Below are positions 10,957 through 22,490 of a stretch of 64,000 nt of DNA, piece after piece (within the stretch, counting starts at the first letter, position 1; each line of letters opens with the position of its first letter). Below the pieces are notes generated by a model. The model was given only the letters and a program-made list of their open reading frames with translations, did not search any database and was not told the origin of the DNA. Source of the DNA: Rhodeus uyekii (Eukaryota > Chordata > Actinopteri > Cypriniformes > Acheilognathidae); the NCBI GenBank assembly GCA_037043235.1, contig JAWRVZ010000041.1, forward strand, positions 1,105,001-1,169,000, given 5' to 3'. A program made the translations under genes and the position numbers.

Positions 10957-11666
10957 TTATGTGTATGCCAGGTTGAAAAGATGTGTTTTTAGTCTAGATT
11001 TAAACTGACAGAGTGTGTCTGCTTCCCGAACTGTATTAGGAAGACTGTTCCAGAGTTTAGGAGCTAAATAGGAAAAGGATCGACCGCCAGCAGTTGACTT
11101 TGATATTCTAGGTATTATAAGCTGGTCAGTATTTTGGGATCGCAATAGACGTGAAGGACTATAATGTGTTAAGAGATCGCTCAAGTACTGGGGAGCTAAA
11201 CCATTTAATGCTTTGTAAGTAATTAGCAAGATTTTAAAATGTATTCGGTGATTAATAGGAAGCCAGTGCAGGTTTGACAGAACTGGGCTAATATGCTCAT
11301 ATTTCCTGGTTCTAGTAAGAACTCGAGCTGCTGCATTTTGGACCAGCTGGAATTTGTTTATTAAGCGTGCAGGGCAACCACCTAGTAGAGCATTACAATA
11401 ATCTAGCCTTGAACTCATGAACGCATGAACTAACTTTTCCGCATTTGTCTTAGAGAGCATATGTCGTAATTTAGATATATTTTTAAGATGGAAGAATGCC
11501 GTTTTACAGATGCTAGAAACATGGCTTTCAAATGAAAGATTGGTATCAAAGAGCACACCCAGGTTTCTAACTGACGACGAAGACTTGACAGAACAGCCAT
11601 TGAGTGTTAGGCGGTAGTCTAGATTATTACGCGCTGAACTTTTTGGTCTAATAATTAGAATCTCTG
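10957..11666 (-). pseudogene. LINE ORF2, C-terminal part after frameshift
   Basis: This is the downstream continuation of the LINE reverse-transcriptase protein in a shifted frame. An in-frame methionine occurs at 11556, giving about 199 residues. Real homology begins upstream of that, right at the T7/A7 run 11667-11673. It contains the L2/CR1-style C-terminal blocks SRLDYCNALLGG, VQNAAARVLT and LHWLPINHRI, and ends normally near LKTHLFNLAYT. It is separated from the main ORF by one extra base, so neither part alone would make a full enzyme. Confidence 0.85.
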
Positions 11667-13915
11667 TTTTTTTCAGAATTAAGCAGTAGAAAGTTATTAG
11701 TCATCCAATTTTTTATATCGGTTATGCATTCTGTTAATTTAGTGAATTTGTTTGTTTCATCCGGATGAGAAGAAATATAGAGCTGAGTATCATCAGCGTA
11801 ACAATGAAAGCTAATGCCATGCTTCCTAATAACTGCACCCAAAGGAAGCATGTACAGGGTGAAAAGCAATGGTCCTAACACTGAACCTTGAGGAACTCCA
11901 TACTGAACTTGTGACCGATATGACATCTCCTCATTTACTGCTACAAACTGATAACGGTCAGATAAGTATGATTTGAACCAGGCTAATGCAACTCCACTAA
12001 TGCCAACATAATTTTCAAGTCTATTCAGAAGGATTTTGTGGTCAATTGTATCAAATGCAGCACTAAGGTCCAGTAACACTAACAGAGAGATACAACCACG
12101 ATCGGATGATAAGAGCAAATCATTAGTAACTCTAATAAGAGCAGTCTCAGTACTATGATATGGTCTAAATCCTGACTGGAAATCCTCGTAGATGCTGTTT
12201 CTTTCTAGAAAGGAACATAGTTGTGAAGATATTGCCTTTTCTAGAATCTTTGACAAAAAAGGTAGATTCGATATCGGCCTGTAATTAACTAATTCTGTAG
12301 GATCAAGTTGTGGTTTTTTAATAAGCGGTTTAATTACGGCCAGCTTAAAGGTTTTTGGTACGTATCCTAATGACAAAGATGAATTAATAATATTAAGGAG
12401 AGGATCTATGATCTCTGGAAGCAACTCTTTCAGTAGCTTAGTTGGTATTGGGTCTAGCATACATGTTGTTGATTTTGATGATTTAACGAGTTTAGACAAT
12501 TCTTCCTCCCCAATAGCAATGAAGGAGTGGAATTTTTCTTCGGGGACACTAAAATTTACTGTATTTTGTGATATTGTAGTAGACGGTTGCATGGTTATAA
12601 TTTTCTCTCTAATATTATGAATTTTGCAAGTAAAGAAGTCCATGAAGTCATTACTGCTGTGCTGTTTTAAAGCATCTGGGGTTGAGGCTTTATTTCTTGT
12701 TAATTTAGTCACTGTCTCAAATAAATACCTAGGGTTGTATTTGTTTTCTTCTAAGAGGGTGGAAAAGTAAGCAGATCTAGCTGATTTTAAGGCTTTTCTG
12801 AATGCAATAGAGCTGTCTTTCCATGAAATGCGAAAAACCTCTAGCTTAGTTTTTTTCCAGCTCCGCTCCATTTTTCTGGCTGCTCTCTTGAGGGCCCGGG
12901 TGTGCTCGTTGTACCACGGTGTTGGACTATTTTCTTTAATCTTCTTTAAGCGCAACGGAGCAACAGTGTCTAAAGTGCTGGAAAAGAGAGAGTTAATAGT
13001 TTCTGTTGCAACATCAAGTTCTTCTAGGCTATCTGGGATGTTAAGTAGATCAAACTGATCAGGAAAATTATTTATAAAGCTATCTTTTGTGTTAGGAGTG
13101 ATAGTTCTACTATATTTATAACAGGGAGTTAGTTTTTCGACTTTGGCTAAAGGTAGTCTACACGCAACTAAGTAATGATCTGAGATGTCATCGCTCTGCT
13201 GTAGAATTTGAACAGTATCAACATTGATCCCATGCGACAATATTAGATCTAAAGTATGATTATGAGAATGAGTGGGTCCTGATACATGTTGTGTAACTCC
13301 AATAGAGTTTAAGATGTCTCTAAATGCCAATCCCAATGCGTCTTTTTCATTATCTACATGGATATTAAAATCACCGACAATTATGACTTTATCTGCAGAC
13401 ATTACTAGTTCTGAGAGAAAATCAGCAAATTCTTTGATAAAGTCTGTATGGTGCCCTGGTGGCCTGTATAGAATAGCCAGCACAAAAGTTAAACAGGAAT
13501 TATTACTTGCACTAGATAATTTTACATTAAGGACCATCGCTTCAAAAGAATTATATTTCAAATTAGACCTTTGAGCAGTACTGATCGTGTTACTATAAAT
13601 TACAGCAACACCTCCTCCTTTACCTTTCAGACGAGGCTCATGTTTATAATAGTAATCTTGAGGGGTGGACTCATTTAAAGTGATATAATCGTCTGGTTTT
13701 AGCCAGGTTTCTGTCAAACACAGCACATCTAGTTTATGATCTGTAATTATATCATTTACAATAAGTGCTTTTGAGGAAAGGGATCGTATATTCAGCAACC
13801 CAAGCTTTATCATTTGTTCATTTGTGTTATAACCGTTCTTAGTTGTTTGTAAATCAATTAAATTTTTACCCTTAAACGGTTTTGAGAGTTTTTTGTATTC
13901 GCTAATTCGCCCCAT
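11648..13915 (-). CDS. LINE ORF2, endonuclease and reverse transcriptase (frameshifted)
   Basis: This ORF of 755 residues nicks DNA and copies the element RNA at the target site. Residues 38-260 are an APE-type endonuclease with LNIRSL (41-46), LTETWL (67-72), GDFNIH (181-186) and SDH (245-247). Residues about 480-745 are reverse transcriptase with NYRPISNLP (544-552), a DLSAAFD block (616-622), VPQGSVLGP near 674-682 and the YADD centre (706-709). All these catalytic residues are present. The ORF ends early because an A run (11667-11673 on the plus strand) has seven bases where six would keep the frame. The first four codons, including the ATG, lie inside the duplicated target site, so the apparent start is borrowed from host DNA and the true start is lost or elsewhere. 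Confidence 0.9.
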   Translation of the reverse strand: MGRISEYKKLSKPFKGKNLIDLQTTKNGYNTNEQMIKLGLLNIRSLSSKALIVNDIITDHKLDVLCLTETWLKPDDYITLNESTPQDYYYKHEPRLKGKGGGVAVIYSNTISTAQRSNLKYNSFEAMVLNVKLSSASNNSCLTFVLAILYRPPGHHTDFIKEFADFLSELVMSADKVIIVGDFNIHVDNEKDALGLAFRDILNSIGVTQHVSGPTHSHNHTLDLILSHGINVDTVQILQQSDDISDHYLVACRLPLAKVEKLTPCYKYSRTITPNTKDSFINNFPDQFDLLNIPDSLEELDVATETINSLFSSTLDTVAPLRLKKIKENSPTPWYNEHTRALKRAARKMERSWKKTKLEVFRISWKDSSIAFRKALKSARSAYFSTLLEENKYNPRYLFETVTKLTRNKASTPDALKQHSSNDFMDFFTCKIHNIREKIITMQPSTTISQNTVNFSVPEEKFHSFIAIGEEELSKLVKSSKSTTCMLDPIPTKLLKELLPEIIDPLLNIINSSLSLGYVPKTFKLAVIKPLIKKPQLDPTELVNYRPISNLPFLSKILEKAISSQLCSFLERNSIYEDFQSGFRPYHSTETALIRVTNDLLLSSDRGCISLLVLLDLSAAFDTIDHKILLNRLENYVGISGVALAWFKSYLSDRYQFVAVNEEMSYRSQVQYGVPQGSVLGPLLFTLYMLPLGAVIRKHGISFHCYADDTQLYISSHPDETNKFTKLTECITDIKNWMTNNFLLLNSEKNRDSNY

Positions 13916-13954
13916 CAGACGAGTCAGATTTTTGTTCTTTGATTACCATTAATG
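13905..13954. repeat. 50-bp target-site duplication (LINE 5' side)
   Basis: Exact partner of 10247-10296. It lies immediately beyond the 5' edge of the LINE. Confidence 0.9.
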
Positions 13955-15289
13955 ACAGACATCACAGCAGTAGTTTTGTAGGCTGCTGTCACTTTAAGTT
14001 CTGCCCCTGCTGCACATCTGACATACATTCTATTACATTTTATGGACACATCCCATCCATAATTATTTATGTTCATTTAAGACTTCTTTATATGCTTGTG
14101 AGAATAAAAAAAAAAAAACATTTTTAAATAACTGTGTGTTTTGTAATATACTATTTAATATTTTATTATATTTAATTTTTTATATTATTTATTTCTTTTA
14201 TAATTTGTTCAATATGCTGAAGCCTAAACATTCTGATATAGTATGAGAATTTCCATTTAGAAAAAAATGTAATAAAGAAAGCAAATCCATTTTTTCTTAA
14301 TTTGTGACAAAATATCTGAGTATTAAAATAATTAAATATCAGAAAAATTTGTTTACAGAAATATCTGAGGAGTTACAATATATAAGAGTAGTTTAGTTAT
14401 CTTTTTAAGCAGCAATGGCATGCCTTCATGTCTCTGGCTTAAAGGACTCCCGTGGTGTGTTTTGATAGACTCTGGGGGGGGGGGGAGGAAATGCCTGAAT
14501 CTATACCATTTTCCACAGCTGCTAAAGCAAATTAAACCTCTTCCCCTGCTTTGGGTCAGGCATTGAGAGGGATGACAAATTACCTCTGAATACACACATT
14601 AAATATTTATTCACAAAGTCGTAATTGGTTTTGTGCAGAAGTATCTCCGAAAACAGATTTTTAATTTATCGTTTAAGATGGCATGCAAGATGTGCCTAGG
14701 TCACAGTGGACTTGTGTGAATTGGGGGACATTTACTGTGTTTTAGATCATTGTAATTTCAAATGGGCCCTGCATTATTTTTATTTATTTATTTTTTGCGG
14801 CACATGCCTCTCGATGATGCAGCTGCATTATTCATGGAGTGGGAAAATGTTGCAAGAAATGTGGTCACAGAGCAGATAGACAGTCCTGATCGGGAGATTA
14901 ACCAGGAGCAATCAAAAAGATGTCACGCCAGAGCACTGCTCATAGACATCATATGAAAGGATAACGACAGGGCACCTATAACGTTCAGGGAGAAACGGCT
15001 GCCACAACACGATTCTACCCGAATGGATAGTTTACTATGAAAAGTGAAGGACCAATGCTTAAGATATATTGCACACACTTGCAGGTGAAGGCATTATGGC
15101 TCCTGTGTTTTTAAGATATCAAGGTTTTAGCACATCTTTTGTCTGGGTTTCAGTTGATGATCTAAACACTATAATGTATACTACTCTGACTGGCCACTAG
15201 GTACACTTTTGCCTTCAGAACTCCCTTATTTCAATTCATAGTTTCATCGAGGTTCAGGAAACAATCCTCAGAGATTTTGGTTCATATTG
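13955..15289. other. AT-rich noncoding stretch
   Basis: It contains a G12 run at 14474-14485 and several T/A runs. An open stretch near 14762-14956 has a slightly protein-like composition (acidic, EWENVA...). I match it to no family and do not call it a gene. Confidence 0.5.
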
Positions 15290-15625
15290 AAATGATAGCA
15301 TCACACAGTTGCTGCAGATTTGTCAGCCCATCTGCTTCAAGCTTCAATGTATGCATTCACAGATGTTCTTCTTTAGACCTCGGCTGTAATAAGTGGTTAT
15401 TTGAGTTACTGTTGCCTTTCTATCAGCTCTTACTAGTCTTGCCATTCTCCTCTGATCTCTGGCAACAAAATGGCATTTTTTTCCAAAAGAACTGCCACTC
15501 AATGGGCATTTTCTCTTTTTTGGACAATTTTCTGTAAACCCCTAGAGAGTGTAAAAATCCCAGTGGATGAGCAGTTTCTAAAACACTCATACAAGCCCAT
15601 CTGGCAACAACAACCATGCCACGTT
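15290..15625 (-). pseudogene. Tc1-like transposase relic, N-terminal DNA-binding part
   Basis: On the minus strand this matches, with frame breaks, the N-terminal helix-turn-helix region of Tc1-family transposases. The readable order is an ERGMVV-like start (about 15620), an RWAC/ARRAG-like helix, a 'split' second helix, and a basic GRK-like linker near 15490. The catalytic DDE part is absent, so it is a fragment separate from the Tc1 piece at 7.6-8.0 kb, which lacks exactly this N-terminal part. Whether both come from the same subfamily cannot be told by eye. Confidence 0.65.
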
Positions 15626-15785
15626 CAGAATTGAAATTAAAATTTCAATTTGTATTCAAATTGGCAAACCATTTAATTTCAAATGTAAGAAAGTATAAGT
15701 ATAAGTGTAACAACTGTGACAACTTGCCGCAATCTCTGAAATACAGTTTATCTTGAAAACATCTTGGTGAATTTTGAAATGACCT

Positions 15786-15992
15786 GGGGTCTCATTTATA
15801 AAGTGTGCGTACGCACAAAACAGGGCTGGAAACGTACGTATGCCAGTTTCCACGCAAAGGTTGTGATCAATAAAAAACAAACTTGATGGGAGAATGTGCA
15901 GACCTTAAAGCATGGTGTATGCCATTTTTTACTTTTAAGCGTACGTAAACTTTTAGAAGGGATCCTACGCACAGTTTTATAAATGAGACCCC
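15786..15992. mobile_element. 207-bp palindromic MITE
   Basis: The 17-bp ends ggggtctcatttataaa (15786-15802) and its exact complement (15976-15992) bracket a 207-bp unit. Inner blocks also pair (gtgcgtacgc-type strings). This end sequence is very common in fish genomes. It is non-coding, and the target duplication is unclear, so the superfamily is left open. Confidence 0.8.
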
Positions 15993-18776
15993 TGGTCTTT
16001 TATGCATCTGCTGGCGACTGTAATGAATGAAGCTGTCATGAAATCCCCTCACACACCCCACCTCATGTAGCAGGGATACTGGAACGTGCTCTGTCATTAC
16101 TTTATGACAAGAGAAGAACAGTGAGCACTTGAGAAGAGGTTGTACTACACATCTCCCTGTGGGGTCTGAATTAGATTAATTTGAGCCCTGGCCGGGTTTG
16201 AAGAGATCCTTTCAGTGAATTAAGATGGAAATGGATTCCTTTTATGAGTGGGTGTAGAAATTCATTGCGAGACCGAGTTGATCTGGAGTCTGGAAGTGAG
16301 TCTTTGTGTGAAGTGATGAATGTCCTCCTGTCCTTTTGAAGGAGAGAGACACAAAGAATCACTATAAAGTCAAACAACAAATTGGATAGTTTAATTTGCA
16401 TGTTTTGAATTCAAAATTGGATTTTCATTGAGGTCATCAAAGAAAATAAATCAAAGGAAAACGTCTGACTACTTGTAGACAAATCACTCTTTATGTATTC
16501 ACTGTTCTCTTCTGTGTCCTAATGAAGGTTATATGATTTTTTTTTATTTAGTTTATGTGAGTTTTGCAAACCTGTCACCATATGAGTTTTGTAACAAATA
16601 CCTTCACTCTCTATTGATCATTTAATATGTTTTTTTTTTTCTTCATAGAAAGATACCGACCCTAAAATGTTCAGTGGTTGTCCTCATAAAATATACAACT
16701 GGACTAAATGGATAACTGTTAGGCAGATGGTGTGCAGGAGGATGAGGATGAAATCACAGAAGGCAGATATAACTGAAATTCACTTAAATTCGAAAACGAA
16801 TCAAAAACAAAACAAAAGGGCACGTGTTGTGCAAAATAGGAAAGCGATCCAATGGAAGAAATACGATCCAATGGGAAAGAGTCCAACAGGAACAGCGATA
16901 CAAGCATTGATACATGTTCATGGTAACCTTGACACTAACATAAACATAAATACCAATACTAGTAAATACTAGTTTTTTTAATTATTTAAAATAATTAAAG
17001 CCAACCAAAAATTCCGCGAGTCAAAACAAGCAAAACACGGCAAAAGATCTCATGAACCAATGCAAATTATGTACTTAAATCGTTCTCCCTACACTCTCAA
17101 AATGCTTACATATTTGAATGCATATTTTGCAATATAATGCTATGATGTTTAGTTTAGTTAGATTGTAGTTAATTCACTAAACTGTTAAGTACACAGTCCG
17201 ATTTTCAAGTACTTTTTTGCTTCAAATGAAAGTTTGTATTGTTACGTTTCACCTCATAGTTGTTTGGCTTAGGTCATGGCTTATAACGAAATCTTTATGC
17301 ATTGTTATGAAAAAGACTGGAACTGACGCAGCTGAAAAAGTAGGTGGACAGTCTATTGTGCTTTACAACAGATTAAAACACGACTCGTCCAATCAGATTT
17401 CAGATTTGAGACTGTCTGTTTATAAAGACTATTTTGTTGGCCTTCAGTGTGGCCATGGAGTGTTGTGCATAACAAAGTACAAAGGCTGTTATTCCTGAAA
17501 CATAGATAGGACAGATAGGACTGCAAGACTGTTTGGCAAATGAAAAGAAAAAAAGAACGAAAGAAAGAATGATTTTTATTGTATGTCATCTGGGAAGTTT
17601 GTAATTATTAAGTAGGATATAGTGTTCTTTTCTCGGGTTATGCTTTATGGGGCATAAAGATTTTCGTTCTGGTCTACTGCTTATTAACACAATGCACAAA
17701 GTTTTCTTATTAGCATCTGTTGGGCTGTGAATTCTGAGAGGTGTCTCGTTTCCAAGCTCTCATTCACTTGACAACAGGTTTCTCATTATGCTGTACACAG
17801 TTCATTAAACTCTCTCTCACACACACATACAGATATGCTACACTCTTCCTGCAATATCCACACAGTATTATTATTAAGGCTAATTCAAAACCATCATAAG
17901 CGCTTTCAGTGATGTACACATATTGGATTTTCATTATTAAGAGTGTCTGTCCACAAAGTCCGTGACTGCCTGCAAATGAAAGGTGAACTTGCCTGGCCAG
18001 TGGGTTATTGAGAGCAATGGTGTCATTGGCCGAGGGAAAATTCACAGAGCTCTCTTCCCTTGAATCTTCCCCATGGCTGTCATACTCTCTCTGCCATCTG
18101 TGAGACCTCAGCAGCTGGACAGTAAAACCATTGCTCATAAAAACTCACTGCTCTCACTTTCTCTCTCTCATCGCTCTGTCACTCTGTCATCTTATTTCTC
18201 TCTTTTTTCATTTGTTTCTAACACTTGCTCATGTCTCTCTAAATGTCAACTATGCCATGGAACAATTTCTAGAATTGACCCACAAACTAATTGTCCCAGT
18301 GCAATGTCATGGAAGCTCATCAAGTAGGATTGACGCATTCCTTGTGGACAATAGGGACAATGTCAGGTGACTATTAATGTGTGAGACTAGCTGACTTGTT
18401 GATGAAACAATAGTGCTGCTTGGAAAATATTAGTCATTTAAAAATATTTAGTTTTGTTTATATATATACATTTATTTATTTTTACAAAGGATATGTACAG
18501 GCTATGTATCTTTACTTTGAGAAGTGTATCTACAGCAATATTTCCTCAGGTTTTACATTTTTTGTTTTTCTGTGGCTCTCGCAGCGGGAACACAGAAATA
18601 TCCACTCAGAAGAAAAGCAAAGTGAAGGAATTTTTTGAAAGCTTACACAAAAGACTAGTATAACAATTAATCTTGCTTAGTCTCATTGGTTTTGAGGGAC
18701 AATATGGTATGAAATTTTATATTGGATTAAAATAGGAAACATTATGAATAAAACTTACTTAACAGTTGAACAGTTT
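15993..18776. other. Noncoding stretch
   Basis: No element or gene recognised. The segment 16.15-16.4 kb is non-repetitive and of balanced composition, and could be unique regulatory sequence. Confidence 0.45.
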
Positions 18777-19127
18777 CTATACCAACATCCCAGTGACTCT
18801 TAATGGCAGGAGTGTGGCTGGGTCTCCTTTCTTACTCTCGACTCCCATGGAGATGGATGGTGTTGCTGGGTCACAAACCTGGTCAGACTCAGAAGGCTCC
18901 ATGTCTGTGGCGGGCTCAGGCAGACGTTCCATACAGCTGGGTGGTTTCTGACTGGGCTCATGGTTTTTGAGTGTGGCTGGTGTCATCATTTGCTGGGCTG
19001 ATGAAGAACACAGATGCGCAGGATTCCCCCACCCATTCCACGTGTGTGGCGTGGCTCCTTTGAGGGACTTTTCCAAATAACTTGGCATATGTAATGGTGT
19101 TAAGTCAGTGTGTGGATGAATGTGCAA
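18777..19127 (-). pseudogene. Proline/acid-rich gag-tail-like fragment
   Basis: The minus strand has an open frame of 116 residues. The stretch PEPATDMEPSESDQVCDPAT resembles the repetitive proline/acid tail found C-terminal in fish Ty3/gypsy-type gag proteins. No capsid, protease or pol motif adjoins it. It is probably an isolated internal fragment of an LTR element, recognised by style rather than by a defining motif. Confidence 0.4.
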
Positions 19128-21361
19128 AGGCAGTTGTCCTGTAAGCGCCTTTGTTAAGTAAGATCTAAAAACTCATCCAAATAGTCTCTGCTTGAGGCAC
19201 AACAAACCAACCAAGGGACTCTCTGGTGATGGTGAACAAAAATAACAAAAAACAGCTTTAATCACTTAGATGTCCAGTCTTCTGTCACAAAACTGGATTT
19301 AGAAAAATGCACATTGAAGAAGAAAATGATCCAAGATAGTCTTTAAAGGTATCCACAGGTAAATCCAAACAAAGGCAGGCAATTAAATACAACTATAGCA
19401 TAGACAAGCGTTAAATATACAAGACAATGAGAGAAAACAGCTGAACGTGATAATGAAATGGCAGTGCAATAACAAAAAATCTAAACAGAATCAAACTGTT
19501 TTTGATTTCCAAATCTCTGATCTGTTTTGAATTGAATAGCAAATAAAAACTGAGGCTTGGATGGCTCAAGCGGGTAGAGGCATTGAGAAATGTTCAAAGC
19601 GATTTGACCCGTCATTTTGAATCAGATTCGTCTGGACTGAATCTAGACCTACAGTAGCTAATGCAAGACACGTCGGTGCACATGACCCTCTCTAACCCCA
19701 CTCAAGACATCCCATATTCATTATGCATTGATTACAGCCTCCTGTTTAATAGACTCATTTACCTCTGTCCCCCTAAAGGACTGTATTGATTTTTATGAAA
19801 AGGAATTAAATGGGCTGTATTGGTTGCACCCCCTGGCAGAATGAAGGGTTTGCAGAATTAAATGGTTCACAATCGCACAATTATGGGAATGACAATTATC
19901 TCGCTACATCCATATATTCAAACTTGTTTGCCCTCTGGGTAGCAACAATAGATTACTTCATTAGGCCACGGAAGGGAACTGGCACAAGGGCGGTGACTGC
20001 TTTTTTTTCCCTAATTCTTTTCTTTTTGTTCCACCAGACGAGGGTTACAAACGTTTTCTCGTTCCGACTTTTCTCTGACAGTTTTATCTGTCTCTACGAG
20101 GACTATGGTTTGCCTGGAAAGGCCTCTAATGTATTAAATGAGTCATTTAGTAATGCAGCACAGGATCGTGGTGATTCATTCTAATGTATTCAACCTCAGA
20201 GATGTCCTTGTTGTGTGAGGAATTATCGCTGTCTCAGGGATACATAAAGGCATTTGTTCCGCACCTGATTTAATCCATGCAGTCGCTGTAATTATTAGGT
20301 GTTGAACTGCTTCAAACAAGATCAGTGATGAATACCACAGTTCCAGTGCTTCATTTGGCACAATGGCTTCAAATTACATCAGATGATCAAAGTTTAAAAA
20401 TAAATGTATGACTTTTAATTATTAGGTGCATTGAGTGAGGGAAAATCTCTGCCCTCAGTTGTAGTCGTTTAACTAAGGTATGCCTTTTATTCTATGATCG
20501 TTTTCTTAACTGCTCATTGTTTTTTTTATTGTGGAAGCTTATTTCTGCCTTGAAGTAAAAAAGAAAAAAAGGGTGCAAGAGAGAAAAAACTGAGAGCATA
20601 TTTAAAAGAAAGAGTCAGATTGTGAGAGAGTTGGAACTAAGTGTTGCTTTAAATATATACTTTTCATACTCTCAGTAGTTTACTTTGCCAAGAATAATAT
20701 CCAGCATTATTTATATATCCATGTAATATAATAATTCCTTATTTCATAGTTTTGTTTCCTTGATATACACTTTACTATACTTAAGTAATGAAAAGTCCTT
20801 CCAGAGTGTCATTTTCATCACGTCTCAAATCTATACTTTTGTGCGTTAAATAATGGTGGTAGAACAATACCTTGCTAAAACTAATTACATAGCTAGCATT
20901 GATGAAAATCTTATAATGAAACTTTCAAATAACAAGCAAAAAATAAATAAAAATAATTAGATTATGATTTTCAGTGAATGCTCTTTACAAGAAGTATACA
21001 TTACTCAAATTATTTTGCTTAAATTGCTAGATACCACAGTGTGAAGTATCAATTTGTAGACCAACACTAAACGCCTGATAGAAAATGCTAATTTAAAAGA
21101 AAAGAATAAATTGCATCTGAACTCCTCATATGTTCTATGTAAAGGTTTGCTTATAGCTTTACCATATTTTTCAGAAGCATAAGAGTTGGGATTTATGCCA
21201 ATTGTGTATCTTTCCTATAACAAAATTTCTGGTTTAGGGCCATTTTCTTTTGTTCTTGTTTCCAGAGATGACCCTTATAGAAATTAATTTGTATATTGCA
21301 ATCATTTTTGCAAGTGTGAAAAAGCAAACTGCTAATAATGGTTTCTTTTTACACTTTTCAG
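19128..21361. other. Noncoding stretch, partly unique-looking
   Basis: 19.2-19.45 kb is A-rich and may be an eroded antisense LTR. About 19.54-20.4 kb is non-repetitive with AATTAAAT and homeodomain-like cores and no coding signal. Nothing else is recognised. Confidence 0.4.
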
Positions 21362-21835
21362 AATGTCACCATCAAAAAAAGACGTGAATGCATCCTAAAA
21401 GCACACATTGTTTATGTGAATGAAGACCCCTCAAACCTTGTGAAGGTGTTAAACATATCTCTAAAATCAATTTGCCCCTTTCACCCAGATTTTATATAAT
21501 TATTTGTTTTTTTGTATTTGTGTTTTTTTGGATGTTGAACATGAAGAAGCCCAAACTGTGATGTGCAACACCACCCTTGGGATCTACGTCATCAAATCTG
21601 AAGGGGCACATGCTACAGAACCTCAAGAAGATGTTGGCATCAAAATACTTGAAAACCTAAACAATGTGGCACATGCGCATGTTTTATGATGCTTGGTCTG
21701 ATTTATGCATTCAACTTGTTCTACCCGTAAGATTTGAGATACGCTTTTGAAACATTTCAAAAGCTTTTTATGGCGCTAGATCCCAACAACCTGTCAAACA
21801 AGGTCCATATACTAAAAAATAAGCTTCTTTTGTAA
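21362..21835 (+). pseudogene. Two-exon pseudogene, C-terminal part of a SAMD3-like fish family
   Basis: Exon A (21362-21445, 28 codons) follows a good acceptor (acacttttcag) and is followed by a GT donor. It reads NVTIKKRRECILKAH and so on. Exon B (21531-21835) starts where an acceptor AG should be but shows 'ttttttg'. It reads DVEHEEAQTVMCNTTLGIYV, then EDVGIKILENLN, and in another frame LGLIYAFNLFYP and LRYAFETFQKLFMALDP. The reading frame is broken by two extra T near 21684 and by an in-frame TAA in 'ccg taa gat'. The pattern resembles the C-terminal region of a multicopy fish family often annotated 'sterile alpha motif domain-containing protein 3-like'. The family name is from memory of the pattern. 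Upstream exons, including any SAM domain, were not found. Confidence 0.6.
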
Positions 21836-22254
21836 GTACTAAGTTGAGGTTAGGATCAAGTGATGGTATATGTTTCCCCAATGTTACACTGTTGGCTTGT
21901 TATAGTACATTTGTTCCAGTACAATGTTAGGCTTCTTTCAGTATTGAATAAATGCATTGTTATTTTTCCCAATTTAAAAATGCACAGACTGTATACAGTG
22001 TATTTGTTTTACCTTAAATGGTAAGAGAAAACAGTAAGACATTGTTTACAGAGTTCAGATTTTGCACAAATTTTTACTGTTAAAGATGTGTAAAATTAAA
22101 ACTTACATTATATTTGTTTTACTTGCAATAAGAAGAGAAAACAGTGAGCCAATGTTAACAGTACTTTTTTCACAGATTCCTATTATTAAAAAAAATGTGT
22201 ACAATTTTAAAATGTTCTGAAATGCACTTTCTGAATAAAGTATTGCAAGTATTA
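21836..22254 (+). other. Putative 3' UTR of the pseudogene with internal duplication
   Basis: Polyadenylation hexamers AATAAA occur at about 21947 and 22234. Between them an approximately 110-bp text (tgttttac...agaagagaaaacagt) appears twice, at about 22004-22100 and 22110-22210. Confidence 0.4.
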
Positions 22255-22490
22255 CTTTTATTTTGAATATAACAAATATATAGTTTAGTTGAACTTAAGG
22301 TAATTATTTAAAACAAAAACAAGAAACTTAATTTGATTTAACTAAACAAGATTGCATTAAATGTATGTAAAAAACTAGACGATGTTACGTAAATTCAACA
22401 AGATGATAGGTGGAACCTGTTGACAAAAAAAAAAGTTAATTAAATCCAACATATTTTTTTCAGTGTAGGTGGGTTAATTTACTAAAATAA
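22255..22490. repeat. Cyprinid-type AT-rich MITE-like repeat
   Basis: The stretch of AACTTAA, CAACAAG and GTTGAC words ending in 'tttttttcagtgta' matches the style of short non-autonomous repeats that are abundant in cyprinids. Ends are not clearly inverted, so boundaries are approximate. Confidence 0.35.

Larger units (their letters stand above)
10297..13904 (-). mobile_element. L2-group LINE, nearly full coding region
   Basis: A 3.6-kb non-LTR retrotransposon lies on the minus strand between exact 50-bp direct repeats. It has an apurinic-endonuclease domain, a reverse transcriptase with a YADD centre, and a C-terminal segment typical of L2/CR1-group elements. The roughly 660-bp 3' UTR ends in the common fish tail (a tatataaataaaggtgac-like motif). 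No ORF1 is present, so it is probably 5'-truncated. The coding region is open apart from one indel in an A7 run, and divergence from a functional frame appears low, suggesting a young insertion. Clade (L2 rather than CR1 or Rex) is judged from motif style only. Confidence 0.9.

Noticed and set aside
11660..11680. Programmed -1 frameshift site in the LINE (A AAA AAC in frame)
   Set aside because: The heptamer fits, but reading resumes in the frame reached by +1, not -1. The -1 frame hits a stop within four codons. A simple one-base insertion explains it better.
14762..14956. Possible transposase-tail exon (EWENVARNVV)
   Set aside because: Protein-like composition, but no catalytic or DNA-binding motif and no element ends nearby.
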